This document shows, piece after piece, positions 46,506-57,217 of a stretch of 64,000 bases of DNA (positions are counted from its first letter, which is position 1; the number at the start of each line of letters is the position of its first letter). Below the pieces are notes generated by a model. It saw only the letters and a list, made by a program, of their open reading frames with translations. It had not been told where the DNA came from and made no database searches. The DNA lies in NCBI GenBank assembly GCA_018350325.1, contig JAEVLN010000002.1, positions 750,162 to 814,161 of the forward strand, in the 5' to 3' direction. The position numbers were made by a program, and so were the translations under genes. The DNA is from Globodera rostochiensis (lineage: Eukaryota > Nematoda > Chromadorea > Rhabditida > Heteroderidae).

Positions 46506-47081
46506 AGATTATTGACCAAGAAATCCGCTCCAAATTTTCCTCCCTCCCGGGAACACCAACTGAGCGCCAGCCGTTTATGAAGAAAACGACATCCTAATAT
46601 TGAGGCTAGCTGAGCGCCAGAATTTTTAAATGAATGAAAAGGTAGGGATATGGCCCCAAATTCTCGGCCCACCAAACACCTTCCTCCCTCCCACCCTCCC
46701 GCGCGCACTTCCGCCAACACCTAAACCCTCACCCCCTTCACCGGACACCCCCCCCCCGCCCCCTTCCCCACTTCGCTTCCTTTCCTTCATCCCACCTATC
46801 GCCTCTCTATGAGATTTCACGCCTAAAAATATTTAAAATTTTTTCATGATTTATGTTGATATTTCAGCTTCTAATCCTCATTTTTTGGGGGGTTTCGACT
46901 ATTCACCCTGCCGCAACCTCTCTCCCACACCTTCACTCTTCTCTTCCAACTCCTTTCAATGCCCATTTAAAATCATTAACGACGACGTTACCCCCCCCCC
47001 CCCCTCTCCCGTGAAGGACGTTCGATTTATCGATGCGAAAATTCACTTTTCAAATCATTTATCATTCAATTCACTAATAAC
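46506..47081. other. C/T-rich unannotated stretch
   Basis: Contains a C/T-rich tract (46672-46790) and a C-tract at 46989-47003. About 46940-47060 resembles 48555-48675 (gggcattaaaatcatt and aaggacgttcgatt shared), so this is an older local duplication now split by a transposon. No gene. Confidence 0.5.
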
Positions 47082-48411
47082 TAGGGCTGCTACTTTTAGG
47101 TAAATACCTATTTTTTCTGCGAGCTTGGCACGCTGAGTTAAGCACGAAAAACACATTTTTAGCTCAGTCTGAGGCTCCTAGACGGACATTATAATAACTA
47201 TTTTTACCTATTTTGGCTTTTTTCTACCTATTACCTAGGTACCTATTTTTCTACCTATTTCGACCTTTTTGTTACCTATTTTCAGCTTTTTGAATTTTTT
47301 ATTTTGCTGAAAATGGCAAAAAAGCAGGGTGCGCATCTGTCCTTATTTATAAGATTTGTCCTTATTTGAGGGGTGCTAATCTTATAAATTAAAAATATCC
47401 TTATTTGTAAGATTTGTCCTTATTTGAGGCCCCCGTCCTTATTTTGTTCTTATTTTTCGAATTTTGTGAAGATTTTCATAATATTTTGATCCAATTTTCA
47501 AAATTAGAAAATTTAGAAGCGAATTGGACCAATTTTCATTACAAATTGAGTCAAAATTCAAAAAAAATTTCTCGACCTCCCTCTCAGAACCCAAAAATTG
47601 TAAAAATTTTTCTTTACAAATGTCGTTAAATTCTTGTCCCAGCGGCGCTTATCGACGTCGCCGGACCATTCCTATTCCTAAAAAGCTTAAAAAAATTTCC
47701 GTATTTTTTAAATTTTTGTTGCAAATCCCTTAACAAATCGAGTCAAAAATTCAAAATTTTCTCGGCGGCGCCTATCGGCACCGCCGACCCCCCTACTAAA
47801 GCAGAATTCGCAAAAAAATGCATTTTTGAAAATCGGTAAAATTTTTGCAAATCTATGGGAGCAAGTTCCAACCCCCCCAATGTTGAGGAAAATTGTTAGC
47901 GGAGAAAAAATATGATTAAAAAACACATTTTATGCCAAAAATAAACATTTTGCTACATTTTTGAACATTTTGTAAAATGTCCTTATTTCGGACCCCACTC
48001 GGCTCCATTGCCTTGGGCGCGGTCCCTTTTTTAGCGCCGCCATTTTTTCCTTATTTTATATGAGTTTATTTTTTTATGGATTTTTTTTCGAAAATGACTA
48101 AAAGGCTATCGTTAAATAAAATTATTTTTTTAAAACAGTCAGAAATCGGTGAATTTTAGGCCTATTTTTCCAAATTTTCGCTCAAAAATGGCAGAATATG
48201 TTCGAAATATGCTCAAAACCCCAAAATATGCTTTTATTTATAATCGCTTTTTTTGTTTGGTGTTTAAAATTTTTTCGATAAAATTTTTTACTTACCTATT
48301 TTGGTACCTATTTCACGGTTTTTGTACCTATTTGGTACCTATTTTGGCATTTTTTCTCACTTATTTAGGTACCTATTTTCCAATTTTTCTTACCTAAAAG
48401 TAGCAGCCCTA
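47082..48411. mobile_element. 1330-bp hAT-like DNA transposon with perfect target duplication
   Basis: Both ends carry the same perfect 22-bp inverted repeat beginning tagggctgctacttttagg. It is flanked on both sides by the identical 8-bp word ctaataac (47074-47081 and 48412-48419). Eight-bp duplications and TAGGG ends indicate the hAT superfamily. Subterminal DNA is rich in tacctattttt words. No transposase frame exists, so it is non-autonomous. A second element appears nested at about 47335-48060. Confidence 0.9.
47335..48060. mobile_element. Nested 'tccttattt' element, 3' end unclear
   Basis: Starts cagggtgcgcatctgtcctt and shares its interior with the element at 53002-53701: opening tgtcctt/atttgtcctt words, the cggcggcgcctatc...accgccgac hairpin, aaagcagaattcgcaaaaaa, and acatttttgaacattttgta. 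A matching right terminus is not visible, so the 3' end is truncated or has diverged. Confidence 0.55.
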
Positions 48412-48554
48412 CTAATAACAAATTGTTCTCTCGAATTTTAACATTTGATTTTTTGCTAGAGCTCCGTCACCGGTTTTCTAAACTTCAAAACTAATTTCCA
48501 TCCGCCCTCATGCATATTTTTTCATTTGTCTTAAAATCTCACGCTTTAGAACAC

Positions 48555-48675
48555 CACTCCCCATCCCACCAATGGGCATTAAAATCATTGATAGACGCTA
48601 CCCCTCCCCCGCAACTCCGTAAAGGACGTTCGATTATATCGATATCAGAATTTCATTTCACCCCTTTTTCCAAAC
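48555..48675. repeat. Local duplicate of 46940-47060
   Basis: Shares gggcattaaaatcatt, tacccctccccc and aaaggacgttcgatt with the sequence on the other side of the 1330-bp transposon. It is diverged, hence an old duplication. Confidence 0.55.
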
Positions 48676-48747
48676 TTTTTAAAAATAGATCCTGAAACTC
48701 GTGCCGATGGGTAAAGGCACACCACATTTACATTTATTCAATTCATT

Positions 48748-49026
48748 ATTAAGAAATTTGCAAAGGGATATCTCCCAAATTTTACAGAAGAAAAAATCGC
48801 CAAAGTCCTTCACACCGCTCCTCCCTCTTATCGTATTGAAGGTCTTAATGGCGAAAACATAAAGGGTATTTTCTATAACCAGGAGCTTGTAAAAGTATCA
48901 GAAGACTCCAGACTTGCAGAGATATTAAGAACACGGGTTCGTAAAGCGGTCAAAGAACACTTGGTACGATGGTTGGTAGACACAAACAAACCAAATAGTT
49001 GGGTAAAAGATTCGGATATTGAATAG
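48748..49026 (+). pseudogene. Integrase C-terminal / chromodomain-like remnant (Polinton/Maverick type)
   Basis: An open frame without a start reads KKFAKGYLPNFTEEKIAKV, then YRIEGLNGENIKGIFYNQEL, then HLVRWLVDTNKPNSWVKDSD before TAG. The sequence 'GY-PN(W/F)TEE', 'Y-I--LNGE-IKG-FY-QEL' and 'VRWL...NSWV-DSDI' is characteristic of the C-terminal SH3-like plus chromodomain tail of integrases from Polinton/Maverick elements and related nematode transposon-derived genes. No catalytic core precedes it; the frame closes at 48712. It is a truncated relic, possibly of the same family as 17378-17828 and 50503-50767. Confidence 0.6.
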
Positions 49027-50502
49027 AAAGGGGTATTTATTCCATACCGGAGGCTATCTCAAAAAGGTGAATGCATATTAAGAAAAAGGTTGGCAAATGA
49101 CGAAACGATTGATGACCCATGACGAGGGTCAAACGATGTCTAGATACTAGGGTATGACAAAACGATGACTATGGTATGACAAAATATTACTATGGTATGA
49201 AATTATTATCACGCGGGTATGAGAAAGCATGACTATTATTACAAATAGTCAATCAAGGGAAGACAAATTTTATAATATGACAATAACGACTATGATGAGG
49301 ATGACAACGATAGGTAATGATCAGGCATATGGTATGGTATATTATTGATTATAAATGCCGTATGACGATGGAGAAAAAATGAGTGCAAAAATATATTATG
49401 ACGATGAATATGCTTTTGATGTGACAAAAATATATTAAATAAAATTTTCTTTTGTTTCCATACTATCAATTAGGTCTACAAAACCTATCTAGTCTGTGAA
49501 TTTGAATCCGTCCGGGTGTGCGGCGGCAGAGAGTCAGCCCCTCCCGACAACGGGCGAAAGACCGGCGTGGCGGTTCCGAACTCATGCCGCTACCAACCCC
49601 AAAAATATTAGAGGGGTTCGGGTCCTTTGATTTTCCCGCCACCAGAGCCAAGCCTATTGGGTATTTTCTACAAAAAAATGCCCTAATTACACACAACCAC
49701 AAACCAAAATCTTAATTAAAATGGTCCCCAAAACCTATTGAGCCACTTGCCAAATACTAATTCAACTTACACTTCGATCTTTCAAGGTCATTTCGTATCT
49801 GCCAATCAAACTTTCTCCGCGCACCATAAAATTTCCATCTGAGCTGTCAATCAAAGGTTCAGGCAACCGTCAGTTATTTCATTCACTCAAAACTCATCGA
49901 TCATACGACTTCTTTTTTGGCCCCCGGCTGTCACCGGACGTTATTTTGAAACGAAAAACCATTTACGTGCGAGACATCTGTCACTTTTTAATACTCACCA
50001 ATCAAAATATTCTATTTTCGTGATCGGTGCCAGGCATTAATGCGCAATAGACTGAACCATCGACCGTTCATTAGTCACCTGTCAATCAACATTCCCAAAT
50101 GTTTGGGCTGGCAGGCAAATTCCCGCGTGCCAGTCGCCAGCTGTCACCATACTCTTATGCTCTTCTCTCTTCACTTATCGCCACCCAATGCCACGCCTAT
50201 CCCATTTTCGGATCGTTGGTCTAAGCCCCGCCTAGCCAATAGTTTTGCTTTTAAGGAAGGCATTCGATGCTTTATAAACACTTTGCATTTTTGTCTTAAT
50301 TATAAAAATATCATTGCCTCCTCTCAAATATTTAGATTTTTTTGCTTAATTTTTTATTTATTTTAGATAAATATTCTCAATTTGCTCTATTTTTTACTAT
50401 TTTCCAAACTTTTTTTTGAAAATGGTTCGCTTCAATCCTTTGGTCGAAGCTAAGGAGTTGGGTCGTCTTCCTACGCCCAAGGGGAAATTTAGTTTGTTTT
50501 AG
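49027..50502. other. No supported gene; degenerate tatgac repeats
   Basis: 49140-49410 is full of irregular gtatgac/aacgatgac words. 49460-49720 is GC-richer with frames on both strands but no recognised domain. 49740-50420 has no gene I can support, though an ATG at 50422 opens a 20-codon frame directly before the polymerase-like remnant. Confidence 0.4.
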
Positions 50503-50767
50503 GGTCGTTCAGGCTTTTTGGGACAAGGAGTTTCCGGACATGTTCCGGATCGTGGCTTTCGACCTGGTATGGTCGATAGGGAATTTTTTCAAATAAAATT
50601 TTTAGGTAGCGGGACTTAAGCCATTGTTTAAAGGAGAAGGTGTGCGAAAATATGAAGTGTGTGTGATATCAAACTATGGCCATTGGGATGGGATGAAGAG
50701 TGTGACTAAGTTTTATAAAGTAAAGTATTATTGTGTGAGCTGCGAGGTGACCTATGTCGGAAGTTAA
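50503..50767 (+). pseudogene. Protein-primed DNA polymerase B-like fragment (Polinton/Maverick)
   Basis: Two pieces join in phase: 50503-50566 (VVQAFWDKEFPDMFRIVAF), after a tttag acceptor, and 50606-50767 (YEVCVISNYGHWDGMKSV, then KVKYYCVSCEVTYV). The combination 'FRIVAFD' + 'NYGHWDGMKSV' + 'YYC--C---Y' resembles the pre-exonuclease region of Polinton family-B polymerases, where a line like HYDVITS is followed by a YYC--C zinc motif. The rest of the polymerase is absent. Being 1.5 kb from an integrase tail in the same orientation supports a decayed Polinton. Assignment is by pattern only. Confidence 0.45.
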
Positions 50768-50837
50768 TGCAAGTTATTGTTTTGTACCCCATTTTTTTTG
50801 CGTTAATGTATTTTTTTCTTGGCAGCTCTGGATCATA

Positions 50838-51368
50838 ATGTTCAGCATAATTCCTGCTTTAATTTTTTTTGGGACGTCTTCAACAATGGCAGATTATGCT
50901 GAATGGAAGGTCCATTTTGACGCAATGATAGCCGTAGCACGAAAACAGGCGAACATAACGAGGCCCGCGCGGCAGTGCACGAAACCCGGGCACGCGTATC
51001 TTGCATGGGTGCACCCCGACTTTCCTAACAAAGTCCGATTGGTAATCTTTGTTATAAAGAAAATTAATAATTTGTACCTAATAATTTTTAAAAGTTTTAA
51101 GTATTTTAAAATCACAACCTTTAGAGCCGAATTCTGAACGATCCAGTGCATCCAGGCGTGACAACGTATTGGCCTCACCAACTCGTCACGTACAGGCAAT
51201 TGATTGCGAGCATTGCCGTATCATTTGGGGGCGAATTGGCTGAACTACACTTCTGCCACAACTCAAGTGGAGAAGGTAAGCAATATTAAATTGATATAAA
51301 ATAAATTTGTATGGAATAGATTGCGGTTAATATGCTTCACTATAGATCTCTTGGCCCACTTGAATTAA
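50838..51368 (+). CDS. Unrecognised small protein, probably secreted
   Basis: Three exons join in phase: 50838-51041, 51125-51275, 51346-51368, giving 125 residues. The ATG follows a ttcttggcag acceptor by 12 bases, consistent with trans-splicing. Residues 1-17 (MFSIIPALIFFGTSSTM) look like a cleavable signal peptide. The mature part contains DYAEWKVHFDAMIAVARKQ, a Cys near residue 52, YLAWVHPDFPN, and NDPVHPGVTTYWPHQL, followed by FGGELAELHFCHNSSGE. Codon and amino-acid composition look genuine rather than repeat-derived. I recognise no family. It lies next to Polinton-like fragments, so it may be an element-encoded protein instead of a host gene. An alternative terminal exon after ttaaag at 51419 is possible. 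Confidence 0.5.
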
Positions 51369-52389
51369 AAAGGTAAACAAAAATTGCGAAAAAATAAATA
51401 GTAAATTTTATTGTTAAAGAATTCTTCGCCGTCGCCAAGTGAATACTTCTGCACATCATATTATAATGGCGTGGCTTGCAAGATTGTTTATTTTTCAAAG
51501 GGATAACGGTGCCAGGATGCCGATCGACAATCCTGCAATTCTACGCCGTGATTATAGTAATTTGTTGTTTTCAGCACCGCAATTAGATGGGCCAAATTCA
51601 ACAAACAGAATTGTAACGATATATTGAAGAGCTTCTAGAGCCCATTTTATAATCCATATTTTTCAATTTTTTCCGATTTTATCCATACTCAGTATTTTTC
51701 CATATTTCGCCATTTTTCAAAAATTCCTTAACAAAAATGCAATAAAAATGAAAAATACACCCCTAAGGATCGACTTTTTAAAAATTTTCAAAAAATACAA
51801 CCCTAAAAATAGACTTTTTTGCGACTAAATTGCCACCAAAAAAATGAAAATTTCTAAAATTCTGCTTTTTTCAAAAAATTTTTTAAAATGCCTTTAATTA
51901 ATATAAAAATTTGCAATTTTGCCTATATTTTCCTTATTTTACAAATTTTCGTCCATATTCGCAATTGGCATTGGCATCAGAGAGAGTATCCCCGGGGGGG
52001 GGCAATTTGTGACGGTGGCCCTTTCCCGGACGGACGACAACACAGCGCTTGTTAAGCCAAAACGGAGAAAGTTTGGGTTGGCATGGCGGTAATCGCGTTC
52101 AAACGGCTCCTCTTCAGCAGCAACGAGCAATTCTGGAGTGGGAGGGGATGGGTTAGAACCCTCACTCGAGAACCGATAGAGCTTTTGACGAGCCAAAATG
52201 TCTTCAATCTGGATTTGAATCTAGGAAAAATCTCAAAAGTACCGAGAATCTCAATTGTCCGCGTTCTAGTATGGATTAGCTGTAACCGAAGGCTAGGATT
52301 CAAAATAACCGAATGCCAGGATTCAAAAATAAAAGTCGATCAACCCCTCTCACCTCCACCAGCAGCGCGGCCGAATCGTAGAAAGTTGT
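51369..52389. other. AT-rich, no supported gene
   Basis: 51439-51627 contains a 62-codon frame (ARLFIFQRDNGARMPID) that could be a further exon of the preceding gene, but no splice link is convincing. 51640-51960 is very AT-rich. 52083-52389 is part of a long frame with no family pattern. Confidence 0.4.
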
Positions 52390-53820
52390 TGTTTGCACGA
52401 ACGGAACCCAACTCGTTCAGGGCGAACTCGTTCACCCCCAACTCGTTCACCTACCCCGACTCGTTCACTTTTACCCAACTCGTTCACTTTTACCCAACTC
52501 GTCACCTCTATAAAAATGGCTTTAAACCCCTAAAAAATTCTTCAAAATTGTGCGAAAACACGAATCCAAGCTCCTTTGTTGCGTATGTCGGACGCCTAAC
52601 CCGAATTCGAACAATCTTTCGAAAAAAAACATTTTTTTCAAAAAAAAATTTTGTTTTTTAAAGTCGTTTAAAAGATTCAAAATGCATTTGAGGACCTCGA
52701 AAAAGCAATCAATATGCATTTTTGAAAAAATTTACTAAAGAAAAGCAAATTTAAAAAAAAAATTTTTTTTCGAAATTTGTTGGAATTCGGCTCCGGAGTT
52801 CGGAACTGAAGCAAAAAGTAACCCTAGAACCCGCCAAACCCCTAGAAATTACTTTAAACGACTTTAAAAAACAAAATTTTTTTTTGAAAAAAATTGTTTT
52901 TTTTCGAAAGATTGTTCGAATTCAGGTTAGGCGTCCGACATACGCAACAAAGGAGCTTGGATTCGTGTTTTCGCACAATTTTGAAGAATTTTTTAGGGAA
53001 GCAGGGTTCGTAACTGTCCTTTTTTTAAAGATTTGTCCTTTTTTTGTGGTACCCCAATCTTTAAAATTTGAAATGTCCTTTTTTTAAAGATTTGTCCTTT
53101 ATTTGGGGTACACGTCCTTTTTTGTCCATTATTTGAGATTTCTGGAGCTTTTTGAAGAATTTTTGTTTAAATTTTCGGAATACCGCAGGACCGGAATAAT
53201 CTTTAGATAGATTGACAAATTTGTTAATTTTCAAGCATTTTTCGCATCCTTTTTTGAATTTTCGCTTAAAAATGTCCAAAATGTAACAATATTTGCTCAT
53301 TTTTATCCAAATTCTATTGTACTTATTTTCAGGATAATTCGTAATTTTTGGGAGCAATTTTCTTACCAAATTCAGTTGAAAATCAAAAAATTTTCCCGGC
53401 GGTACCTATCGTCACCGCCGGCCCCCCCCCCGCCCCTATTAAAGCAGAATTCGCAAAAAAATTTGCATTTTTTAAAATCGAAAATTGGCAAAATTTACGA
53501 AAATCCACCAACCCCCAAATGTTGAAAAAAATTGTTGGTGTCGAGAAATGTGGTTAAAAAACTCACATTTCAGGAAAAAAATAAATTTACAGCATTTTTG
53601 AACATTTTGTAGTGTCCTTTTTTTTGCAAACAAAATGCCAGCAAAATCTTTTTTTTGACCTTCACTGTCCTTTTTTTGAAAAATTTTAGTTACGAACCCT
53701 GGTTTAAAGCCATTTTTATAGAGGTGAACGAGTTGGGTAAAAGTGAACGAGTCGGGGTAGGTGAACGAGTTGGGGGTGAACGAGTTCGCCCTGAACGAGT
53801 TGGGTTTTTACCGTTTGCAC
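52390..53820. mobile_element. Long inverted-repeat (foldback) element, right arm interrupted
   Basis: The left arm (about 52390-52672) reappears reverse-complemented as 52850-53001 plus 53702-53820. Shared parts include tandem aactcgttcacc words, tggctttaaacccctaaaaa, caagctcctttgttgcgtat and cctaacccgaattcgaacaa. The two halves of the right arm are separated by the 700-bp element at 53002-53701; removing it restores near-continuous pairing. About 175 bp of AT-rich DNA separates the arms. Short related fragments occur near 21115-21180 and 46196-46225. No coding sequence. Confidence 0.85.
53002..53701. mobile_element. 700-bp non-autonomous DNA transposon nested in the foldback arm
   Basis: Ends are cagggttcgtaact and its exact complement agttacgaaccctg. 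The interior has tgtccttttttt words near both ends and the ggcggtacctatcg...accgccgg hairpin shared with 16720-16900 and the nested element at 47335. CAGGG-type ends suit the hAT superfamily. The 8-bp flanks do not match cleanly, so the insertion site has changed or the class is different. Confidence 0.82.
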
Positions 53821-54225
53821 CAGGGATGGTCGGAATTCCGATTTCCGACTTTTTTGGGGTCGGAATTCCGATTTCCGAAATTTTTTGAGACCCCGGAATT
53901 CCGAGTTCCGATTTCCGAAATTTTGAGCAAAAAGTCGGAAATTTTCGGAAAAATCGATAATTTTCGGCCCCACTTTTCTTAACAAATCTCGTTAAGATCT
54001 TCAAAAAAAATTTCACCTCTCCCATTCTTTTGGTTCAAAAGAAGTGGGCATCGACGCGGACGATTTTCCTTCAAAATTGTTACCGATCAGGAAATTAGTG
54101 TTTTTTCTTGAAGCAGTTTCACTGTTTAATTTATTATCTATCAACCAGCCTTGATTCGATGATTGTTATAGCCTATTCTTATTTGATCCAAATTTTAGTA
54201 TCAAAAAAATGCTAAAGACGGGACC

Positions 54226-54258
54226 GGGATTCCCGTGTTTTTTTCTCACGGGAATCCC
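54226..54258. other. Perfect 12-bp-stem hairpin, gggattcccgtg
   Basis: gggattcccgtg (54226-54237), a 9-base loop, and cacgggaatccc (54247-54258). The motif gggattcccg and its variants recur near 28297-28420, 35840-35885 and 56368-56412, so it is a dispersed hairpin repeat. The rest of 53821-54471 holds ggaattccgatttccg words and no gene. Confidence 0.75.
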
Positions 54259-54471
54259 ATCCCGCCGAGCTCTAGTTGGGGGAGGAGACTCAGTACAGGC
54301 ATTTGTTTCTCTGCTGCTGGTGAGTGAATAAATGAGTCATTTCATTTTCCTTTTCTTTCAACATCAAATGCTTTGAAATTATAAACATTTAGCTGTTTCA
54401 TTTTTTGCCAAAAGATATTCTGCCAGCTTATTTTTTCTTGTAAATACGCACAATTTTGAACACGTAGCGAT

Positions 54472-56505
54472 ATGAGCGCGTTGGACAATCGTAATTGTTT
54501 TATTGTTAAAGTAATTAAAATTGAAAACTGGAACCTTTTTAAAAATTCCGTTATGTTATAAAATTTAGCAAAATTTTTCAGATCTTTTCAATTTGCGCTT
54601 CGCTGCCAAAGAGTTGAGTCGAAATGCCAAAAAATGCGATAAACAAGAAAAGGAGGAGAAGGTGAAGCTGACCAACGCGTTGAAGGTTTGACATTTTGCC
54701 CGTTTGTTTTATTTCTGAATCAATTTAGGCATAATTAGGGGTTTGGTCTATCGACATGGCCCGCGCAGGCCTTTTCCGGGCGGTATCGGACCATTTAGCC
54801 CGGGTCCAACATTTGCAAGTCGGGCGTTTGGCGCCGAATGCCCCAGGCGCCGCCCAACCCCCCGGGCAAAGGCGGAGCCAGGAATTTTTTTCGGTGGGGG
54901 CGGTCCAAAAAGTCGATTCTTAGGGTTGTATTTTTTGCTGTATTGCAGTTTTGTTAAGCAATTTTTCCGAAAAAGTTGGATATCATTGAAATTTTCAAAA
55001 AAATTCATTTTCGGAGGGGGGGGGCTTGCCCAACGCCCCCCCCCCCTGGCTCCGCCCTCGCCCCGGGGGGGGGGGGAGGGAGGGTTCTGTGACCGTCCGG
55101 CGTGAAAAATTTTGCGGCATTTTGGATGCCCAATTTTTTTCTATTTCAGAAAGGCAATCGCGAGGTGGCCCAAGTGCATGCGGAGAATTCCATCCGGAAG
55201 AAGAACGAGGCGCTCAACTATTTGCGGATGAGCGCGCGCATTGACGCGGTAGCGGCACGCGTTCAAACGGCGGCAACACAAAAACGGGTCACCACCAGCA
55301 TGCAAGGAGGTGAGGAGGGGGGGGGGATTAGGTAAATTTAAAATTTTTTAAATTTGAGTGGTGGGAGTGTGTGATATATATTGTCATTTTTGGAAACAAA
55401 AACAACTGGTTTGAAAGAAAATAGGAACATTTAGAGAAGTCCGCCATTCAGCACTTAAATTTTTATAACTTTGATGGATTTACCCCCCCCCCCCCCAAAT
55501 AAAATTGAGAAAAAATTATGAAAATTTTTTCTTTTTTTTAATTCTCTGTTTCCTCCTGATTTTGTAGTTGTCAAAGCAATGGAGTCGGCGATGAAGTCCA
55601 TGAATTTGGAGAAGGTGCAGAACTTGATGGACCGGTTCGAGAAGGACTTTGAGGATCTTGGTTCGCAATTTCATTCACTTATTTTGCAATTTTTTTCACT
55701 TTTACAGACGTTCAATCGGCGACAATGGAGGGATCGGTGAGTTGCGGAATTTATTGGATCACAAAAAAAATTTTTTTTTAAGTTTAGAACATTGTGCCGA
55801 ATTTTTAAAATGCAAAATGCACAAAAGAATTTTTTTGCTTAAACTCTTATTGCCATTAGATGAACGCCACCACCACACTGAACGCACCGCGGAGCGAAGT
55901 GGACGCGCTGATCCAGGAGGCGGCGGACAAAGCCGGCCTCGAGCTCGGTGAGTGTGTGCAAAAATTTAAAAATTATAATTGACAAAACGCAAAATTAATT
56001 TTTTCCAAAAATTGTTTTTCGATTTATGGCAATCCATGGGCCACAGGCATCCTACATCCATAAAAATTGACTTTTTCGGCGCCCAAGGCAAAATTCTAAA
56101 TACGTGCCTGCCATGGGGCCTACAATTCATTGGCAATCTGATTGTTTTGTTCGTTGAATCGATTAAGTACAAAGTTTATGTCTTTTTGTCCAGGCCTGGA
56201 AATGCCATCGGCGCAGACCGGACAGTTGGACACGCTCAGCTCAAAGGCATCCGTTGCGGACAGTGAGGAACTGTCCAAGGTGAGTGAATGTGGTGGATGA
56301 ATGCGCCAAAATTTGGAAACTTTTTCATTACAATTCCAAAGTTTCCCATGATTTGATGGACAAAGTCGGGATCCTAGCAAAAATCCCGTCTCCGAAAAAC
56401 GGGGATTCGGGATCTCAGAAATTGCTTTTTTAATTAAACGGTCCCTTTAAACACTAATTTTATTTATTTATTTTTAAGCGTTTGGCCGCTTTGAGACAGA
56501 CATGA
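54472..56505 (+). CDS. did-2: CHMP1 / Did2 ESCRT-III subunit
   Basis: Eight GT-AG exons join in phase to 201 residues (human CHMP1B is 199): 54472-54490, 54582-54685, 55150-55309, 55568-55660, 55708-55736, 55860-55947, 56194-56279, 56479-56505. The basic N-terminal helices read [19 protein letters not shown] and [20 protein letters not shown], then [10 protein letters not shown] and [20 protein letters not shown]. The acidic C-terminal half ends [12 protein letters not shown], a MIM1 motif that binds the MIT domain of Vps4. CHMP1 recruits Vps4 to disassemble ESCRT-III filaments in endosomal sorting, abscission and membrane repair. All parts look intact. The first exon is only 19 bp, fixed by the H split across exons 1-2. 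Intron 2 carries a MITE-like insertion. Confidence 0.96.
54864..55064. mobile_element. ~200-bp inverted-repeat element in CHMP1 intron 2
   Basis: ggcggagccagg (54871-54882) is matched by cctggctccgcc (55045-55056), and the similarity extends a few bases outward with mismatches (gggcaaa versus ggggcga in reverse complement). The interior contains G/C homopolymers next to both ends. The GGCGGAGCCAGG type of terminus is common in hAT-like MITEs. No clean target duplication was found. Confidence 0.6.
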
Positions 56506-57217
56506 GACGGGCTTTTATTTGATTTGTCGTTGATGGCTGGTAAAGTGTGAACAAATGATGACAACACATAAAAGGATGGCCGCCATTTTTAATACATTTA
56601 TCATTTCGAATACAAAACATAAACTTTTTTTTAATTTTCATTTATTTTTGGTAAAATGAAGAATATGATTGATTGAATGTCATAACTAGGGATTAAAAAA
56701 CCCCCAAAAAGTGCCAAAATATGGACTAAACAATGTGCTAGAACTGACCAATTCAGTCAGAAAAACCTTCAAAATGCGACAACCATTATCAAATTCCCTC
56801 TCACAATTGCAAATAATTGTTTTCACTAGTTAGACATGTACATGCGTGCCTATGTGGTGCTGTTAAAGCGCAACGCGCTTGTAAAGCTTACCCCGATCAC
56901 GACAACCACACCAGGTACAACTCCCACCCCCGCTCCCCCCCCCTCGTCGCGGAACCCTGCGTACATTCTACGATATATACAGAAGCCTTTATTACGATTG
57001 GACAAGTCTCAAAAAAGTTATGGCCAGAACCCCCCCCCCCCTCCACACAAAATCTGGATAAACTATTTTATGTCCGTTTTCGCTGGCGGTGAACATTTCC
57101 GGGTGTGTCTTGAAAGGGACACTTCAGTTTATGGCTCGTAACTTCCTTCAGTGGTTTCCGAAGCAAAAAAAAAAAAAGCCTTTCAATTTCTAATGAGCCA
57201 AAGGGATGTATTATTAT
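56506..57217. other. Spacer after CHMP1
   Basis: AT-rich at first. A C-tract near 57031-57042 follows. A 26-codon exon-like stretch at about 56834-56914 (MYMRAYVVLLKRNALVKL) between an acceptor-like and a donor-like site is noted but unsupported by neighbours. Confidence 0.4.

Noticed and set aside
46010..46720. 236-codon minus-strand frame with NTRSTG repeats
   Set aside because: It runs antisense through a decayed EB1 copy and a minisatellite. The ends have no gene-like features.
52083..52661. 192-codon frame
   Set aside because: The second half lies within the foldback arm and repeats its aactcgttcacc words. No domain is seen.
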